NCBI RefSeq assembly: GCF_000379105.1
Contig: NZ_KB900609.1
Location: forward strand, 441,781 to 505,780
From: Methylobacterium sp. WSM2598
Lineage (GTDB): Bacteria > Pseudomonadota > Alphaproteobacteria > Rhizobiales > Beijerinckiaceae
Length of the DNA stretch: 64,000 nt
Direction of reading: 5' to 3'
The notes below the pieces were generated by a model that saw only the letters and a program-made list of their open reading frames with translations, was not told where the DNA came from and made no database searches. Numbering within the stretch: position 1 is the stretch's first letter; each line of letters begins with the position of its first letter. This document shows positions 53,917 to 63,750 of the stretch, piece by piece. The translations under genes were made by a program, and so were the position numbers.

Positions 53917-56034
53917 TCAGCGCGCGGCACCCGACAGGGCACCGAACGCGGCCGCGAGCCGGGCGCGGGAGGCCTCGCCCGCCGCCGCCCGCGCCTTCAG
54001 CGTCGCGCCGAAGGAGGCGGCCTCCTTGCGCGCGGCCTCGGGCATCGCGTCGAAGGCCGCGGCCGCCTCCGGAATGGCGCCGCGGTCGAGGGCGTCCTGC
54101 ACCTTCGCGACCGCGCCCTCCGTGGCATCGCCGGCCGGCTGGGCCGGCGCGCCGCCCTGCGCGGCCCCGTCCGACTTGCGCACCGTGACGATCGAGCCCG
54201 CCATGCTGGCGAGCCGGTCGGTGAAGCTGCCGCGCTCCGCCACCTCGCGCTGCCGGGCGGCCTTCACCGCCGCCACGATGCGGCCGCCGATCGGCCGGAA
54301 TTCCTGGGCCAGGGCGGCGGCCGTGGGGGCGCCCTTGGCCGCGAAGGGCTCGAGCGGGCCGAGCGGCGGGCCGTCCTCCGGGCCGAGCTGCTTGAGCGCC
54401 GCCAGGGCATCCGCGTAGGGCGTGCCGTTGGCGAGCGCCGCCGCGATCCGGTCGGCCGCGACCGCGCGCAGGCCCGCCTGCAGCGCCCCCGCATCCGCCC
54501 GCCCGGCGAGGTCGCGGGCGAGGTCCGCGAGGCGCTGCTCCTGCGCCTTGCCGCGGGACTCGAAGGCCTGCTGGAGCGCGTCGAGCCGGCCGCCCAGGGC
54601 CTTATCGGCCTCCTGATCGGCCGCGACCCGCTGGCCGAGCTCCGCCTGCAGGCCCTTCAGCCCCGAATCGAGCCCGTCGAGCCGGGTGCGCAGCTCGCCC
54701 GTATCGGCCTGGCCCTGCAGGGTCTGGACCGCCTGGGCGAGGCCGTCGACCTTCTGGCGCAGCTCGGGATCGCCGACCCGCCCCTGGAGGTCGCCGAGAC
54801 GCTTGTCGAGGGCGTCGAGGCGCGCCTGCAGCGGCTCGCCGGACGCGTCCGGCGCCGCGGCGGGAGCCGGCGCCCCCGCGGCGGACGACGGGGAGGTCTC
54901 GGCCGCCGCCGGACGGCCCGACTGGGCCTCCTTCAGGGCCTCCGCGGCCCGGTCCGCGGCGGATTTGGCGGCCGCCTCGGCGCCGCGCACCGCGTCCGGC
55001 AGCGGGCGCAGGGCCGCCTCCGCCGCGGCGAGCCGCCGGTCGAGGGCCTGAACGCTGTCGCGGGGTGCGAGGTCGGCGAGGCGCTGATCGAGATTGGGCG
55101 CGGTCTCGGCGGATTTCGGCAGCAGGCCGTAGGCCGGGCCGTAGGTCTGGACGCCGTAGAGGAGGCCCGCGCCGATCACGCCGCCGAGGAGCGAGGCGGC
55201 CAGCACGGAGCCGAACCCGGCGCCGCCCGAGCGCGCCGGCGCCGGGCTCACCGCCGGGGTCGCGCCCGCGCGCGGCCCGGCCGGGCCGGAGGCGGCCGCG
55301 CCCGTGGCGCCGACCGGGCCGGTCGCGCCGCGCGGCGGCTCCGCCTTGACGGGATCGGGCTTGGCCGCAGCGGCGGCCTCGGGCTTGACGCCGAGGGGCG
55401 ACGTGCCCGGTCCGGTCGATGAGCCCGGTCCAGTCGATGAGCCCGGTCCAGTCGGTGAGCCCGGTCCAGTCTTGGGCACGGTGGAGCCGGCAGCGCCCGC
55501 GGGGCCGGTCGGCCCCGGCTTCGCGGCGGCCGCCGCGGGTCCGGTGCTGCCCGGCGGCACGGCGGGCTTGGCGCCGGCGAGAGCCGCCCCTGTGGGCGAC
55601 GCGCCCGTCGGCGATGCGGGCGTGGGCGACGCGGGCGACGCGCCCGGGCCGGTCGCGCCGGCGGCGCCCGGCGGCCTCGGACCGCCCGGGTTCGAGGCCG
55701 GAACGGAGGTCGCGGCCGGGCCGGGCTTCGGCGGCTCGGCGGGTCTGGGCGGTTCGGGCGGCGCTGCCGGCTTGCCGGGGGCCGCGGCGCTCGGCGTCGG
55801 GCCGGGCTTCGGCGCCGCGCCGGCAGCGGGTTTCGGCGGCTCGCCGGGCCTCGGCGGATCGGCGGGCTTCGGCGGATCGGCGGGCTTGGCCCCCGCCGGG
55901 CCGGTCGCTCCCTTGGCGGGCGTCTCGCTCACGCGGGTGGCCTTCAGGTCGATGATCGGGCCGTCCGCCGGGTTGGGGCCGCGTCCGCCCGGCCGGTTGC
56001 GGGAATCCTGGGGGTCCTTGTCGGATGGGGTCAC
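53917..56034 (-). CDS. Mitofilin/Mic60-like inner-membrane protein (COG4223)
   Basis: A 705-residue homologue of mitochondrial Mic60, which shapes inner-membrane invaginations. It has a long disordered Pro/Ala/Gly/Lys-rich N-terminus (about 1-270), one transmembrane segment (about 275-295; GSVLAASLLGGVIGAGLLYG), coiled coils (about 310-520) and a conserved C-terminal mitofilin domain. GTG 56034 follows GAGGATC. The tract encoding repeated TGPGSS (about 55407-55478) is an 18-bp tandem repeat and likely to vary in length. Confidence 0.85.
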   Translation of the reverse strand: MTPSDKDPQDSRNRPGGRGPNPADGPIIDLKATRVSETPAKGATGPAGAKPADPPKPADPPRPGEPPKPAAGAAPKPGPTPSAAAPGKPAAPPEPPRPAEPPKPGPAATSVPASNPGGPRPPGAAGATGPGASPASPTPASPTGASPTGAALAGAKPAVPPGSTGPAAAAAKPGPTGPAGAAGSTVPKTGPGSPTGPGSSTGPGSSTGPGTSPLGVKPEAAAAAKPDPVKAEPPRGATGPVGATGAAASGPAGPRAGATPAVSPAPARSGGAGFGSVLAASLLGGVIGAGLLYGVQTYGPAYGLLPKSAETAPNLDQRLADLAPRDSVQALDRRLAAAEAALRPLPDAVRGAEAAAKSAADRAAEALKEAQSGRPAAAETSPSSAAGAPAPAAAPDASGEPLQARLDALDKRLGDLQGRVGDPELRQKVDGLAQAVQTLQGQADTGELRTRLDGLDSGLKGLQAELGQRVAADQEADKALGGRLDALQQAFESRGKAQEQRLADLARDLAGRADAGALQAGLRAVAADRIAAALANGTPYADALAALKQLGPEDGPPLGPLEPFAAKGAPTAAALAQEFRPIGGRIVAAVKAARQREVAERGSFTDRLASMAGSIVTVRKSDGAAQGGAPAQPAGDATEGAVAKVQDALDRGAIPEAAAAFDAMPEAARKEAASFGATLKARAAAGEASRARLAAAFGALSGAAR
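55407..55478. repeat. In-frame 18-bp tandem repeat in mic60-like gene
   Basis: About four units of the type CCCGGTCCAGTCGATGAG keep the frame and encode TGPGSS on the minus strand, within the disordered linker. The period is a multiple of three, so copy-number change would not break the frame. Confidence 0.8.
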
Positions 56035-56152
56035 GGCCGAAGATCCTCACCTCTGAGCGGGGCGCGCAGGGACGCCCGTCGGCTGGGTCCGGCCCGCCGA
56101 GACGGGACCGGACCGGGCCCGCGCGGAACGCGGCCGCTCTGTTGCGCCGTCC

Positions 56153-56929
56153 TTAGCATCGGTCACGGCCCAGGCGCGAGCCTGCTTGCGCGGACGGAAA
56201 AGGGGTTAGGCCGGAGAGGAGTGCGTCCTCCGTCGGCATTGCCGCGACCAGATGGGACAGGATCCCGGCGGCGACCAGGGGCGCGGCGCAATCCTCCGAG
56301 AGGCACAGATGCGCCAGCCGGGCGAAGCCGGCCTCGCACCCCGCCGCGCGGGCGAGGCCCAGAGCCGCGGCGGCGCTGCGGCGGGAATAGTGCAGGGCCG
56401 CGTCGAGGCGCGCCTCGGCGAGGGCCGCGGCGACCGGGTCGGGCAGCTGCGGCAGCGGCCGGGCCGCGTAGGCGATCCAGGTCGTGACCGGGAAGCCGGC
56501 CGCCGCGAGGCTCGCGGCGGGCTCGGGCTTGCGCTCCCGGCCGGCCGCGTGGAGCAGGGCGGCGCCGGGCGGCAGGGATCGGGTGATCAGGCCCGCCAGG
56601 GAGGCCGCGTCGCCCCCGGCCTCGCGGATCTCGCGCAGGCCCGCCGCCCGGGCGGCCTCGGCCGTGCGGGCGCCGACGCAGAAGGCCGGAAGGCCGGTCA
56701 GCCCGGCCGGGCCGAGGGCCGGCGCCGCGTTGGCGCTGGTGAGGATCAGGGCGTCGAAGCGCCCGTCCGGCGGCGGGACGTGGCTCGGCGCGAGGTCGAG
56801 GACCGGAGCGAGGAGCGGCGCGTGGCCGAGCGCGGCCACCCGCGCGGCCGTGCGCGCACCGGCCGGGAGCGGCCGCGCGACCCAGACGCGCAGGGGCGCC
56901 CGATCCAGCCTCGGCGCGCTGCCGCTCAC
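56153..56929 (-). CDS. hemD: Uroporphyrinogen-III synthase
   Basis: A 258-residue HemD-type protein that closes and inverts hydroxymethylbilane to uroporphyrinogen III for heme, siroheme and cobalamin. It shows weakly conserved family features: [56 protein letters not shown] and [16 protein letters not shown] 56929 is used because GGAGG precedes it; ATG 56941 is the alternative. The gene order hemD, mic60, hemY supports the call. Confidence 0.85.
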   Translation of the reverse strand: MSGSAPRLDRAPLRVWVARPLPAGARTAARVAALGHAPLLAPVLDLAPSHVPPPDGRFDALILTSANAAPALGPAGLTGLPAFCVGARTAEAARAAGLREIREAGGDAASLAGLITRSLPPGAALLHAAGRERKPEPAASLAAAGFPVTTWIAYAARPLPQLPDPVAAALAEARLDAALHYSRRSAAAALGLARAAGCEAGFARLAHLCLSEDCAAPLVAAGILSHLVAAMPTEDALLSGLTPFPSAQAGSRLGRDRC

Positions 56930-56976
56930 GTCGCCTCCCATCTTTGCGGTCCCGGGCACTCCGGGTTATCTGACGG

Positions 56977-57035
56977 CCAGCATACCGGCCCGAGTACCGC
57001 CAGGATACCGGCCGGGGCAGTGCCAGCATACCGGC
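56977..57035. repeat. Three direct repeats at 23-base spacing upstream of tsaD
   Basis: CCAGCATACCGGC, CCAGGATACCGGC and CCAGCATACCGGC begin at 56977, 57000 and 57023, exactly 23 bases apart, between the divergent hemD and tsaD genes. The spacing, close to two helical turns, suits iterated binding of one protein. Confidence 0.65.
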
Positions 57036-57094
57036 GAAGGCGCCGCGCGCCATCCCCGTTCCCCGTTTCTCGGCCCCTCGCGAGCGCGACCCCC

Positions 57095-58141
57095 ATGAAC
57101 GTCCTCGGCATCGAGACCACCTGCGACGAGACCGCCGCCGCGATCGTCACCGCGGCGGAGGACGGGCGCGCGGTGATCCGCGCCAACGAGGTGCTGAGCC
57201 AGATCGCCGAGCACGCGGCCTATGGCGGCGTGGTGCCCGAGATCGCCGCCCGCGCCCACGTGGAGGTGGTCGACCGGCTGATCGCCCGGGCGCTCCAGGA
57301 GGCGGGCCTGGGCTTCGACGACCTCGACGGCATCGCGGTCGCGGCCGGCCCGGGGCTGATCGGCGGCGTGCTCGTCGGCCTCGTCACCGCCAAGACCCTC
57401 TCGCTCGTCACGCGCAAGCCGCTCCTGGCGGTCAACCACCTGGAGGCGCATGCCCTGACCGCCCGGATGACGGACGGGATCGCCTTCCCGTACCTCCTGC
57501 TGCTCGCCTCGGGCGGTCACACCCAGCTCGTGGCCGTCAAGGGCGTGGGCGAGTATGTCCGCCTCGGCACCACGATCGACGACGCGATCGGCGAGGCCTT
57601 CGACAAGGCGGCCAAGCTCCTCGGCCTCGCCTATCCGGGCGGGCCCGAGGTCGAGCGGGCCGCCGAGGGCGGCGATCCGGAGCGCTTCGCCCTGCCCCGC
57701 CCGATGCTCGGCCGGCGCGAGCCGAACTTCTCCCTCTCGGGCCTTAAGACCGCCCTGCGGATCGAGGCGGAGCGCATCGCCCCCCTGTCCGGCCAGGATG
57801 TCGCCGATCTCTGCGCCAGCTTCCAGGCGGCGGTGGTGGACGTGGTCGTCGACCGCGTCCGGGTGGCCCTGCGCGCCTTCGGGGACGTTGCGGGCCACCC
57901 GACCGCCCTGGTGGCGGCGGGCGGCGTCGCCGCCAACGCGGCCCTGCGGCGGGCGCTCAGCCAGCTCGCGGGCGAGGCCGGGCTGCCCCTGGTCGCCCCG
58001 CCCCTGCCGCTCTGCGGCGACAACGGCGCGATGATCGCCTGGGCGGGCCTGGAGCGCCTGCGGCTCGGCCTCGTCGACGACATCACGGCGCCGGCCCGCC
58101 CGCGCTGGCCCTTCGCCGAACCCGTCGCGACGGCCGGGTGA
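57095..58141 (+). CDS. tsaD: tRNA N6-adenosine threonylcarbamoyltransferase
   Basis: TsaD (348 residues) transfers threonylcarbamoyl to A37 of ANN-decoding tRNAs together with TsaB and TsaE. The start [18 protein letters not shown], the metal motif [10 protein letters not shown] (HxxxH), [31 protein letters not shown] and [10 protein letters not shown] are all present. ATG 57095 is at the expected point. Its stop overlaps the next gene by GTGA. Confidence 0.96.
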   Translation: MNVLGIETTCDETAAAIVTAAEDGRAVIRANEVLSQIAEHAAYGGVVPEIAARAHVEVVDRLIARALQEAGLGFDDLDGIAVAAGPGLIGGVLVGLVTAKTLSLVTRKPLLAVNHLEAHALTARMTDGIAFPYLLLLASGGHTQLVAVKGVGEYVRLGTTIDDAIGEAFDKAAKLLGLAYPGGPEVERAAEGGDPERFALPRPMLGRREPNFSLSGLKTALRIEAERIAPLSGQDVADLCASFQAAVVDVVVDRVRVALRAFGDVAGHPTALVAAGGVAANAALRRALSQLAGEAGLPLVAPPLPLCGDNGAMIAWAGLERLRLGLVDDITAPARPRWPFAEPVATAG

Positions 58142-59028
58142 GCGCCGTGTCGCGGCCCGAGCCGGGCGCCGCCGGCCTGCAGCGGCGCTGGCGGGCGCTG
58201 GTGGACGAGCGGCTGCCCGAGGCCGCCGCCGCGCGCGCGGATTGGCCGGTGCGCCTCAACCACTGCTTCGCCCGCATCCTCCTGGACAATGCCTGCGGCG
58301 GGCCCTGGCGCGAGAGCGTCGCGCCCCCGGCCTGGGCGAACATGTCCCCGACCCGGCTCGCGGCGGCGGTCGCGCTCGGCGAGGCGGTGCTGGCCGGGGA
58401 AGCCGACCTCGCCGACCTCAACCGCCGCTCCCTCGCGTGGCGGGGCCGGAGGCGGAGCGCCGCCCCGCCCGGCGCGCTGGCGGCGGAGGGCTTCTGCCTG
58501 AGGCGCTGGCGGCGGGCGGACGACGCCCCCTTCGCGGCGCTCAACGCCGATCCGGAGGTGATGCGGTTCTTCCCCGCCCCGAAGAGCCGGCGCGAGAGCG
58601 AGGCCGAGGCCCGCGCCCTCGACCGGCGCTTCGAGCAGGACGGGTTCGGGCCCTGGGCGCTGGAGGCGCGCGGCACTTTCGTGGGGTTCGTCGGCTGCTG
58701 GCGGCCGGTGCGGCCCCTGCCGTTCGCGGCGGTGCCGGGAAGTCTCGTCGAGATCGGCTGGCGGCTGGCCCGCGACGCCTGGGGGCAGGGACTCGCGACC
58801 GCGGCCGCCCGGCTCGCCCTGGCGGACGCGTTCGGGCGCTGCGGGCTCACCGAGATCGTCGCCTACACGGCGCTCCTCAACCGGCCCTCGCAGCGGGTCA
58901 TGGAGCGGCTCGGCATGGAGCGGGTCGAGGATTTCGCCCACCCGGCCCTGGCGGACGGCGACCCGCTGCGCCCGCACGTGCTCTACCGCCTGAGCGCCGC
59001 CGCCTTCGCGGCCGGAGGCGCCGCGTGA
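58138..59028 (+). CDS. GNAT acetyltransferase with unknown N-terminal domain
   Basis: A 296-residue two-part protein. Residues about 1-110 form a domain I do not recognise ([57 protein letters not shown]). Residues about 115-290 are a GNAT fold of the Acetyltransf_3/RimJ type ([53 protein letters not shown]). The N-terminal half has conserved-looking His and Cys (NHCF). It overlaps tsaD and gpsA by 4-base junctions, so it is translated with them. Confidence 0.75.
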   Translation: MSAVSRPEPGAAGLQRRWRALVDERLPEAAAARADWPVRLNHCFARILLDNACGGPWRESVAPPAWANMSPTRLAAAVALGEAVLAGEADLADLNRRSLAWRGRRRSAAPPGALAAEGFCLRRWRRADDAPFAALNADPEVMRFFPAPKSRRESEAEARALDRRFEQDGFGPWALEARGTFVGFVGCWRPVRPLPFAAVPGSLVEIGWRLARDAWGQGLATAAARLALADAFGRCGLTEIVAYTALLNRPSQRVMERLGMERVEDFAHPALADGDPLRPHVLYRLSAAAFAAGGAA

Positions 59029-60026
59029 GCGCCGGCCCGGTGGCGGTGGTGGGCGGGGGCGCCTGGGGCACCGCGCTCGCCAACGCGGCCGCGAGCGCCG
59101 CCCCGCGCGAGGTCGTGCTGTGGCTGCGCGACGCGCAGGCGGCCCGCGCCATGGCGGAGCGGCGCGAGAACGCCCGCTACCTGCCGGGCGTGCCGCTGCA
59201 CCCGGGCGTGCGTCCGACCGCCGAGGCCGCGTCCCTGCGCGCGGCCGGCTCCGTGCTCGTCGTCACCCCGGCCCAGACCCTGCGCGGGGTGCTGAGCGAT
59301 CTCGCGCCCTGGCTCGCCCCCGCGGCGCCGCTCATCCTCTGCGCCAAGGGCATCGAGCGGGGCACGGACGCCTTCCTGACCGAGGTCGCCGCCGCGATCC
59401 TGCCGGGCGCGACGCTCGCCGTGCTCTCGGGCCCGAGCTTCGCGGCGGACGTGGCGCGCGGATTGCCCACCGCCGTGACGCTGGCGACGCCAGAGGCGGC
59501 GCGCGGGGCGCAGCTCGCCGCCGCCCTGTCGGGGCCGAGCTTCCGGGTCTATCACGGCACCGACATGCGCGGGGTCGAGATCGGCGGCGCGGCCAAGAAC
59601 GTGCTGGCCATCGCCTGCGGGGCGGTGATCGGGCGCGGCCTCGGCGAGAGCGCCCGGGCGGCCCTGGTGGCCCGCAGCTTCGCCGAACTGCGCCGCTTCG
59701 CCCGCGCCTTCGGGGCCCGGCCGGAGACGCTGATGGGCCTCTCCGGGCTCGGGGACCTCGTCCTGACGGCGGCCTCGCCGCAATCGCGCAACTTCGCCTT
59801 CGGGGAGCGGCTGGGACGCGGCGCCTCGCCGGACCAGGCCGCGGGCGGCAAGCTCGCGGAGGGCGCCCTCACGGCCCCGGCCCTCGTCGGACTCGCCCGC
59901 CGCCGCGGCGTCGAGATGCCGGTCGCCGAGGCGGTGGCGGGCGTCGTCGCCGGCACCCTCAGCCTCGACGAGGCCATCACCGGACTGCTCAGCCGCCCGC
60001 TCCGGGCCGAGGAGGAGCCGGTCTGA
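59025..60026 (+). CDS. gpsA: Glycerol-3-phosphate dehydrogenase [NAD(P)+]
   Basis: GpsA (333 residues) reduces dihydroxyacetone phosphate to sn-glycerol-3-phosphate for phospholipid synthesis. Motifs: VVGGGAWGTALA (nucleotide loop), RENARYLPG, ILCAKGIE, SGPSFAADVA, GAAKNVLAIACG (catalytic Lys) and GLSGLGDLVLT. GTG 59025 overlaps the preceding TGA and follows GGAGG. Confidence 0.96.
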   Translation: MSAGPVAVVGGGAWGTALANAAASAAPREVVLWLRDAQAARAMAERRENARYLPGVPLHPGVRPTAEAASLRAAGSVLVVTPAQTLRGVLSDLAPWLAPAAPLILCAKGIERGTDAFLTEVAAAILPGATLAVLSGPSFAADVARGLPTAVTLATPEAARGAQLAAALSGPSFRVYHGTDMRGVEIGGAAKNVLAIACGAVIGRGLGESARAALVARSFAELRRFARAFGARPETLMGLSGLGDLVLTAASPQSRNFAFGERLGRGASPDQAAGGKLAEGALTAPALVGLARRRGVEMPVAEAVAGVVAGTLSLDEAITGLLSRPLRAEEEPV

Positions 60027-60179
60027 CCCGATCCAGACCGGAATCTCGGCCCACGATCACGGTCGAGCGGGAGGCGAAGTCGGGCCAATAGTCCGGCCAA
60101 GACTTGACGTTGACTGATCATCACGGGACCTTCGGGTCTGCCCCGGCGCGCGAGACCGGGCGACCTGGGAGGACGTCTG

Positions 60180-60602
60180 ATGATGACACGTCGCGGCTTC
60201 GGCCGGCTCGCATCCTGCGCGCTCTGCGCGAGCGCCGGGTTCCTGGCCACGGAGGTGGCCGCGCAGACGCAGCCCGGCGTCGGTGCGGGCATCCGGCGCA
60301 AGCTCCTGGCGCAGACGGAGGGCCCGGCGCCGGGCTACGTCACGCTGCTGATGGATGTGGAGATCGACGCGGGCACGGTGGTGGGCCGCCACACGCATCC
60401 GGGCGTCGAATCCACCTACGTGATCGAGGGCGAGCTGGAGCTGCCGGTCGAGGGCCAGCCGACCCGGCTCGTGCGGGCCGGGGATTCCTTCCAGGTGCCG
60501 CCGCACACGCCCCATGCCGGCGGCAAGGCCAGCGACAAGGCCGTGCGGCTCAGCGTCACCTACGTGCTGGAGAAGGGCAAGCCGATCGCCACGCCGGTGT
60601 GA
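60180..60602 (+). CDS. Exported cupin-domain protein
   Basis: A 140-residue protein with an N-terminal export signal (TRRGFGRLASCALCASAGF, possibly twin-arginine) and a small cupin barrel with metal-ligand pattern GRHTHPGVES...E and HTPHAGG. Cupins of this size may bind Mn, Fe or Ni and act as small oxygenases or sensors. Substrate unknown. Confidence 0.85.
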   Translation: MMTRRGFGRLASCALCASAGFLATEVAAQTQPGVGAGIRRKLLAQTEGPAPGYVTLLMDVEIDAGTVVGRHTHPGVESTYVIEGELELPVEGQPTRLVRAGDSFQVPPHTPHAGGKASDKAVRLSVTYVLEKGKPIATPV

Positions 60603-60812
60603 CCGGCCGCGGCGGGACGGCCGGCGATCGCCGGCCGTCCCCTGTGCCGCAACGGAACAGACCTGTGCCCGCTCCCTCGCGGCGCCGGCCGAGCGCGCGA
60701 CGATCCGCACGCATCGGTTGTACGTGCCCGCCCCTCCCGGTTCCGCTGCGGCACTCCCGGCGCGGCCGGACACTTGCAGGCGATCGGTCACTCGCCACGA
60801 TGGAGGAGTGTC

Positions 60813-61112
60813 TTGATCGACGAGCGCCGCAGATCCCCCCGCACGCCGACCTACCTGCGCGGCCGCATCGGCTACAACCGCGGCGACTGGAGCCTGACCT
60901 GCGTGGTGCGCAACCTGTCATTGCAGGGTGCGCTGGTCCACGTGTCGAGCGCGGTGCCGCTCCCGGACGAGGTGGAGCTGGCGGTCGACCGGCTCGACCT
61001 GCGCCGGCGCGCCCGGGTCGTGTGGCGGCACGAGGAGCGGGTCGGCCTCGCCCTGGCGCCCGAGCCGGGCGGGGTCGTGATCCCGTTCCCGGGGAGGCGG
61101 CGGCCCGGCTGA
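60813..61112 (+). CDS. PilZ domain protein
   Basis: A 99-residue single-domain PilZ protein with the c-di-GMP motifs RRRSPR (RxxxR) and NLSLQG (D/NxSxxG), followed by VVWRHEERVGLALAP. The start is TTG 60813 behind AGGAG; an upstream TTG at 60774 is less likely. It can bind cyclic di-GMP and pass the signal by protein contact. Confidence 0.85.
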   Translation: MIDERRRSPRTPTYLRGRIGYNRGDWSLTCVVRNLSLQGALVHVSSAVPLPDEVELAVDRLDLRRRARVVWRHEERVGLALAPEPGGVVIPFPGRRRPG

Positions 61113-61126
61113 GCGGGTCGGCCGCC

Positions 61127-61194
61127 GCGGCGCTCGGTCGACCGACCGCGGCGCTCGGTCGACCGACCGCGGCGCTCGGTTGACCGACCGCGCC
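61127..61194. repeat. Three tandem 21-bp repeats between PilZ gene and trmD
   Basis: CGCTCGG starts at 61131, 61152 and 61173 (period 21). The first two units contain the perfect palindrome CGGTCGACCG; the third has one change. The array ends 20 bases before trmD. Confidence 0.85.
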
Positions 61195-61213
61195 GCGCGG
61201 GCGATCAGGCCCC

Positions 61214-61948
61214 ATGACGACCCTGATGTCGGCCCCCATCTCGACCCCGATCCCCTGGCGCGCGACGGTCCTGACGCTCTTCCCGGAGATGTTCCCGGGC
61301 CCTCTCGGCCTGTCGCTCTCGGGCGACGCGCTCGCCCGGGGCGCCTGGGCGATCGAGGCGCGCAACATCCGCGACCACGGCCTCGGCCGGCATCGGGCGG
61401 TCGACGACACGCCGGCCGGGGGCGGGGCCGGCATGGTCCTGCGCTGCGACGTCCTCGCCGCCGCGATCGATGCCGCCGCCCCTCCGGGCGACGCCCGCCC
61501 CCGCCTCCTGATGAGCCCGCGCGGAGTGCCCCTCACCCAGGCCCGGGTGCGGGCGCTGAGCGAGGGGCCCGGCCTCGTCGCCGTGTGCGGGCGCTTCGAG
61601 GGCGTCGACGAGCGCGTGATCGCGGCCCGCGGGCTGGAGGAGGTCTCGATCGGCGATTACGTGCTCTCGGGAGGCGAACTCGCGGCCCTCGTGCTGATCG
61701 ACGCCTGCGTGCGGCTGCTGCCCGGGGTCATGGGCAAGGCCGCCTCCGGTACGGAGGAGAGTTTCGAGGGCGGGCTGCTCGAATATCCCCACTACACGCG
61801 CCCGCGCGCCTGGGAGGGCCGCACGATTCCCGAGGTGCTGACCGGCGGCAATCACGCGGCGATCGCCCGCTGGCGCGCCGAGGAGGCACTCCGGCTCACC
61901 CGGGCCCGCCGCCCCGACCTGCTGACCGAGGGACGCCCGAAGGGCTGA
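61214..61948 (+). CDS. trmD: tRNA (guanine-N1)-methyltransferase
   Basis: TrmD (244 residues) methylates G37 of tRNAs to hold the reading frame. Visible motifs: [58 protein letters not shown], the trefoil knot [15 protein letters not shown], and [10 protein letters not shown]. Usual partners rpsP, rimM and rplS are not in the window, so it stands apart from its common operon. Confidence 0.95.
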   Translation: MTTLMSAPISTPIPWRATVLTLFPEMFPGPLGLSLSGDALARGAWAIEARNIRDHGLGRHRAVDDTPAGGGAGMVLRCDVLAAAIDAAAPPGDARPRLLMSPRGVPLTQARVRALSEGPGLVAVCGRFEGVDERVIAARGLEEVSIGDYVLSGGELAALVLIDACVRLLPGVMGKAASGTEESFEGGLLEYPHYTRPRAWEGRTIPEVLTGGNHAAIARWRAEEALRLTRARRPDLLTEGRPKG

Positions 61949-62120
61949 CCGGTCCAACCGCGCCTCGTCCCATTACGTCAGCGGGGGACATCAGCCGGGA
62001 TGCTTAACGGAGAACTTGCGCATTCGCGCGCCTTCTCGTTTCATGTCGGAACCTTTTCCTGAGAGCTGGTCTTCGCTGGCGACGAGGACCACCCTCGAAC
62101 GGGGAGTGGAGCGGACGGCG

Positions 62121-62462
62121 ATGAGGCAGCGGCGCGCGAATCCCCGCATCCCGACCTTCATGGGCGGGCGGATCCGCCTGCCCGGCGGAACCGGCGTGAC
62201 CTGCGTGGTGCGCAACATCTCGGCGGGCGGCGCGCTCCTCGACGTCTCGAACGCGGCCGTGCTGCCGGAGCAGGTCGACCTCTGGGTCGAGCAGATCGGG
62301 CTGGAGCGCCGCGTCCGGATCGTCTGGCGCAAGGACGGCCGGGTCGGCGTCGCCTTCGTGGACGACGCGCCCACCCCGTTCCTGTCCCGCGGGGCGACGC
62401 AGGCGGCCGGCCCGAGCGAGGCGGATCGCCGCACGGCATCGCCCCCGCGCGAGGAGCCGTGA
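62121..62462 (+). CDS. PilZ domain protein
   Basis: A 113-residue PilZ protein with RQRRANPR (RxxxR region), NISAGGALLDVS (NxSxxG) and IVWRKDGRVGVAF. It is clearly similar to the PilZ protein before trmD. ATG 62121 after GGAG is used; earlier in-frame ATGs at 62016 and 62043 are possible. Confidence 0.82.
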   Translation: MRQRRANPRIPTFMGGRIRLPGGTGVTCVVRNISAGGALLDVSNAAVLPEQVDLWVEQIGLERRVRIVWRKDGRVGVAFVDDAPTPFLSRGATQAAGPSEADRRTASPPREEP

Positions 62463-62565
62463 GGAGGCCGCGCGAGCCCGGCCCGCACCGCCCGGGCGCC
62501 CCCATCCACCGGACCGCGGCGGGGCGTCTCGCCCTTCCGCGCGGCCTCCATTATAGCGGCACTTC

Positions 62566-63750
62566 ATGAAGCTGATCACCTCGACGGACGATCTCACGTC
62601 CGCCTGCGCGCATCTCTCGACGCAACCCTTCGTGACCGTCGACACGGAGTTCATGCGCGAGACGACCTACTACCCGAAGCTCTGCCTGATTCAGATCGCG
62701 GCGCCGGACGGGACGACGGCCCTCGTCGACCCGCTGGCGCCCGGCATCGACCTCGCGCCCTTCTTCGCAGTGATGGGCGACGAGGGGGTGCTCAAGGTCT
62801 TCCACTCGGCCCGGCAGGACCTGGAGATCATCTGGCTCCAGGGCGGGCTCCTGCCCCAGCCCTTCTTCGACACGCAGGTCGCCGCCATGGTCTGCGGCTA
62901 CGGCGATTCGGTCTCCTACGAGCAGCTCGTCAACGACGTCGCCAAGGCGAAGGTCGACAAGTCCTCGCGCTTCACCGACTGGTCGCGCCGCCCCCTCTCG
63001 GAGGCGCAGCTGACCTACGCCCTCTCGGACGTCACGCATCTGATCAAGGTCTACGAGGCGCTGGCGCGCCAGCTCCTCGCCAGCGACCGCGGGGCGTGGC
63101 TCGACGAGGAGATGGCGGTGCTCACCTCGCCCGAGACCTACGAGGCCGACCCCGCCCAGGCGTGGCGCCGGCTGGCCGGGCGCATGCGCAAGCCCCGCGA
63201 GATCGCGGTGCTGATGGAGGTGGCGGCCTGGCGCGAGCGCGAGGCGCAGGGCCGCAACGTGCCGCGCGGGCGCATCCTCAAGGATGAGGCCGTGCTCGAC
63301 GTCGCGACCGCCGCCCCCCGCAGCATCGAGGCGCTCGGGCGGCTGCGCACCATCCCGACGGGGTTCGAGCGCTCCCGCACCGGCACCGAGATCCTGGCGG
63401 CGGTCGAGCGCGGCCTCGCCCGCGACCTCGCCACCGTCCCGATGCCCGAGCGCGGGCGGCCGCGCGGCGGCGGCAACGGGGCCCTGGTCGAGCTCCTCAA
63501 GGTGCTGCTCAAGGCGGTCTGCGAGGAGGAGAGGGTGGCGCCCAAGATCATCGCCACGGTCGACGAGCTCGAAGCGCTCGCGGACGACGACGCGGCCCCG
63601 GTCCCGGTCCTCAGCGGCTGGCGGCGCCAGCTCTTCGGCGAGAAGGCGCTCGCCCTCAAGGCCGGGCGGCTCGCGCTCTCGGCCGAGGGCGGCCGCGTGG
63701 TGGTGCGCGCCCTCGGCGGGGCGCGGGCCGAGCGGGAACCGGTCGAGTGA
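62566..63750 (+). CDS. rnd: Ribonuclease D
   Basis: A 394-residue 3'-5' exoribonuclease for tRNA 3' maturation. It has the DEDD exonuclease motifs [21 protein letters not shown] and [14 protein letters not shown], and an HRDC domain (about residues 205-290; [30 protein letters not shown]). ATG 62566. Confidence 0.94.
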   Translation: MKLITSTDDLTSACAHLSTQPFVTVDTEFMRETTYYPKLCLIQIAAPDGTTALVDPLAPGIDLAPFFAVMGDEGVLKVFHSARQDLEIIWLQGGLLPQPFFDTQVAAMVCGYGDSVSYEQLVNDVAKAKVDKSSRFTDWSRRPLSEAQLTYALSDVTHLIKVYEALARQLLASDRGAWLDEEMAVLTSPETYEADPAQAWRRLAGRMRKPREIAVLMEVAAWREREAQGRNVPRGRILKDEAVLDVATAAPRSIEALGRLRTIPTGFERSRTGTEILAAVERGLARDLATVPMPERGRPRGGGNGALVELLKVLLKAVCEEERVAPKIIATVDELEALADDDAAPVPVLSGWRRQLFGEKALALKAGRLALSAEGGRVVVRALGGARAEREPVE

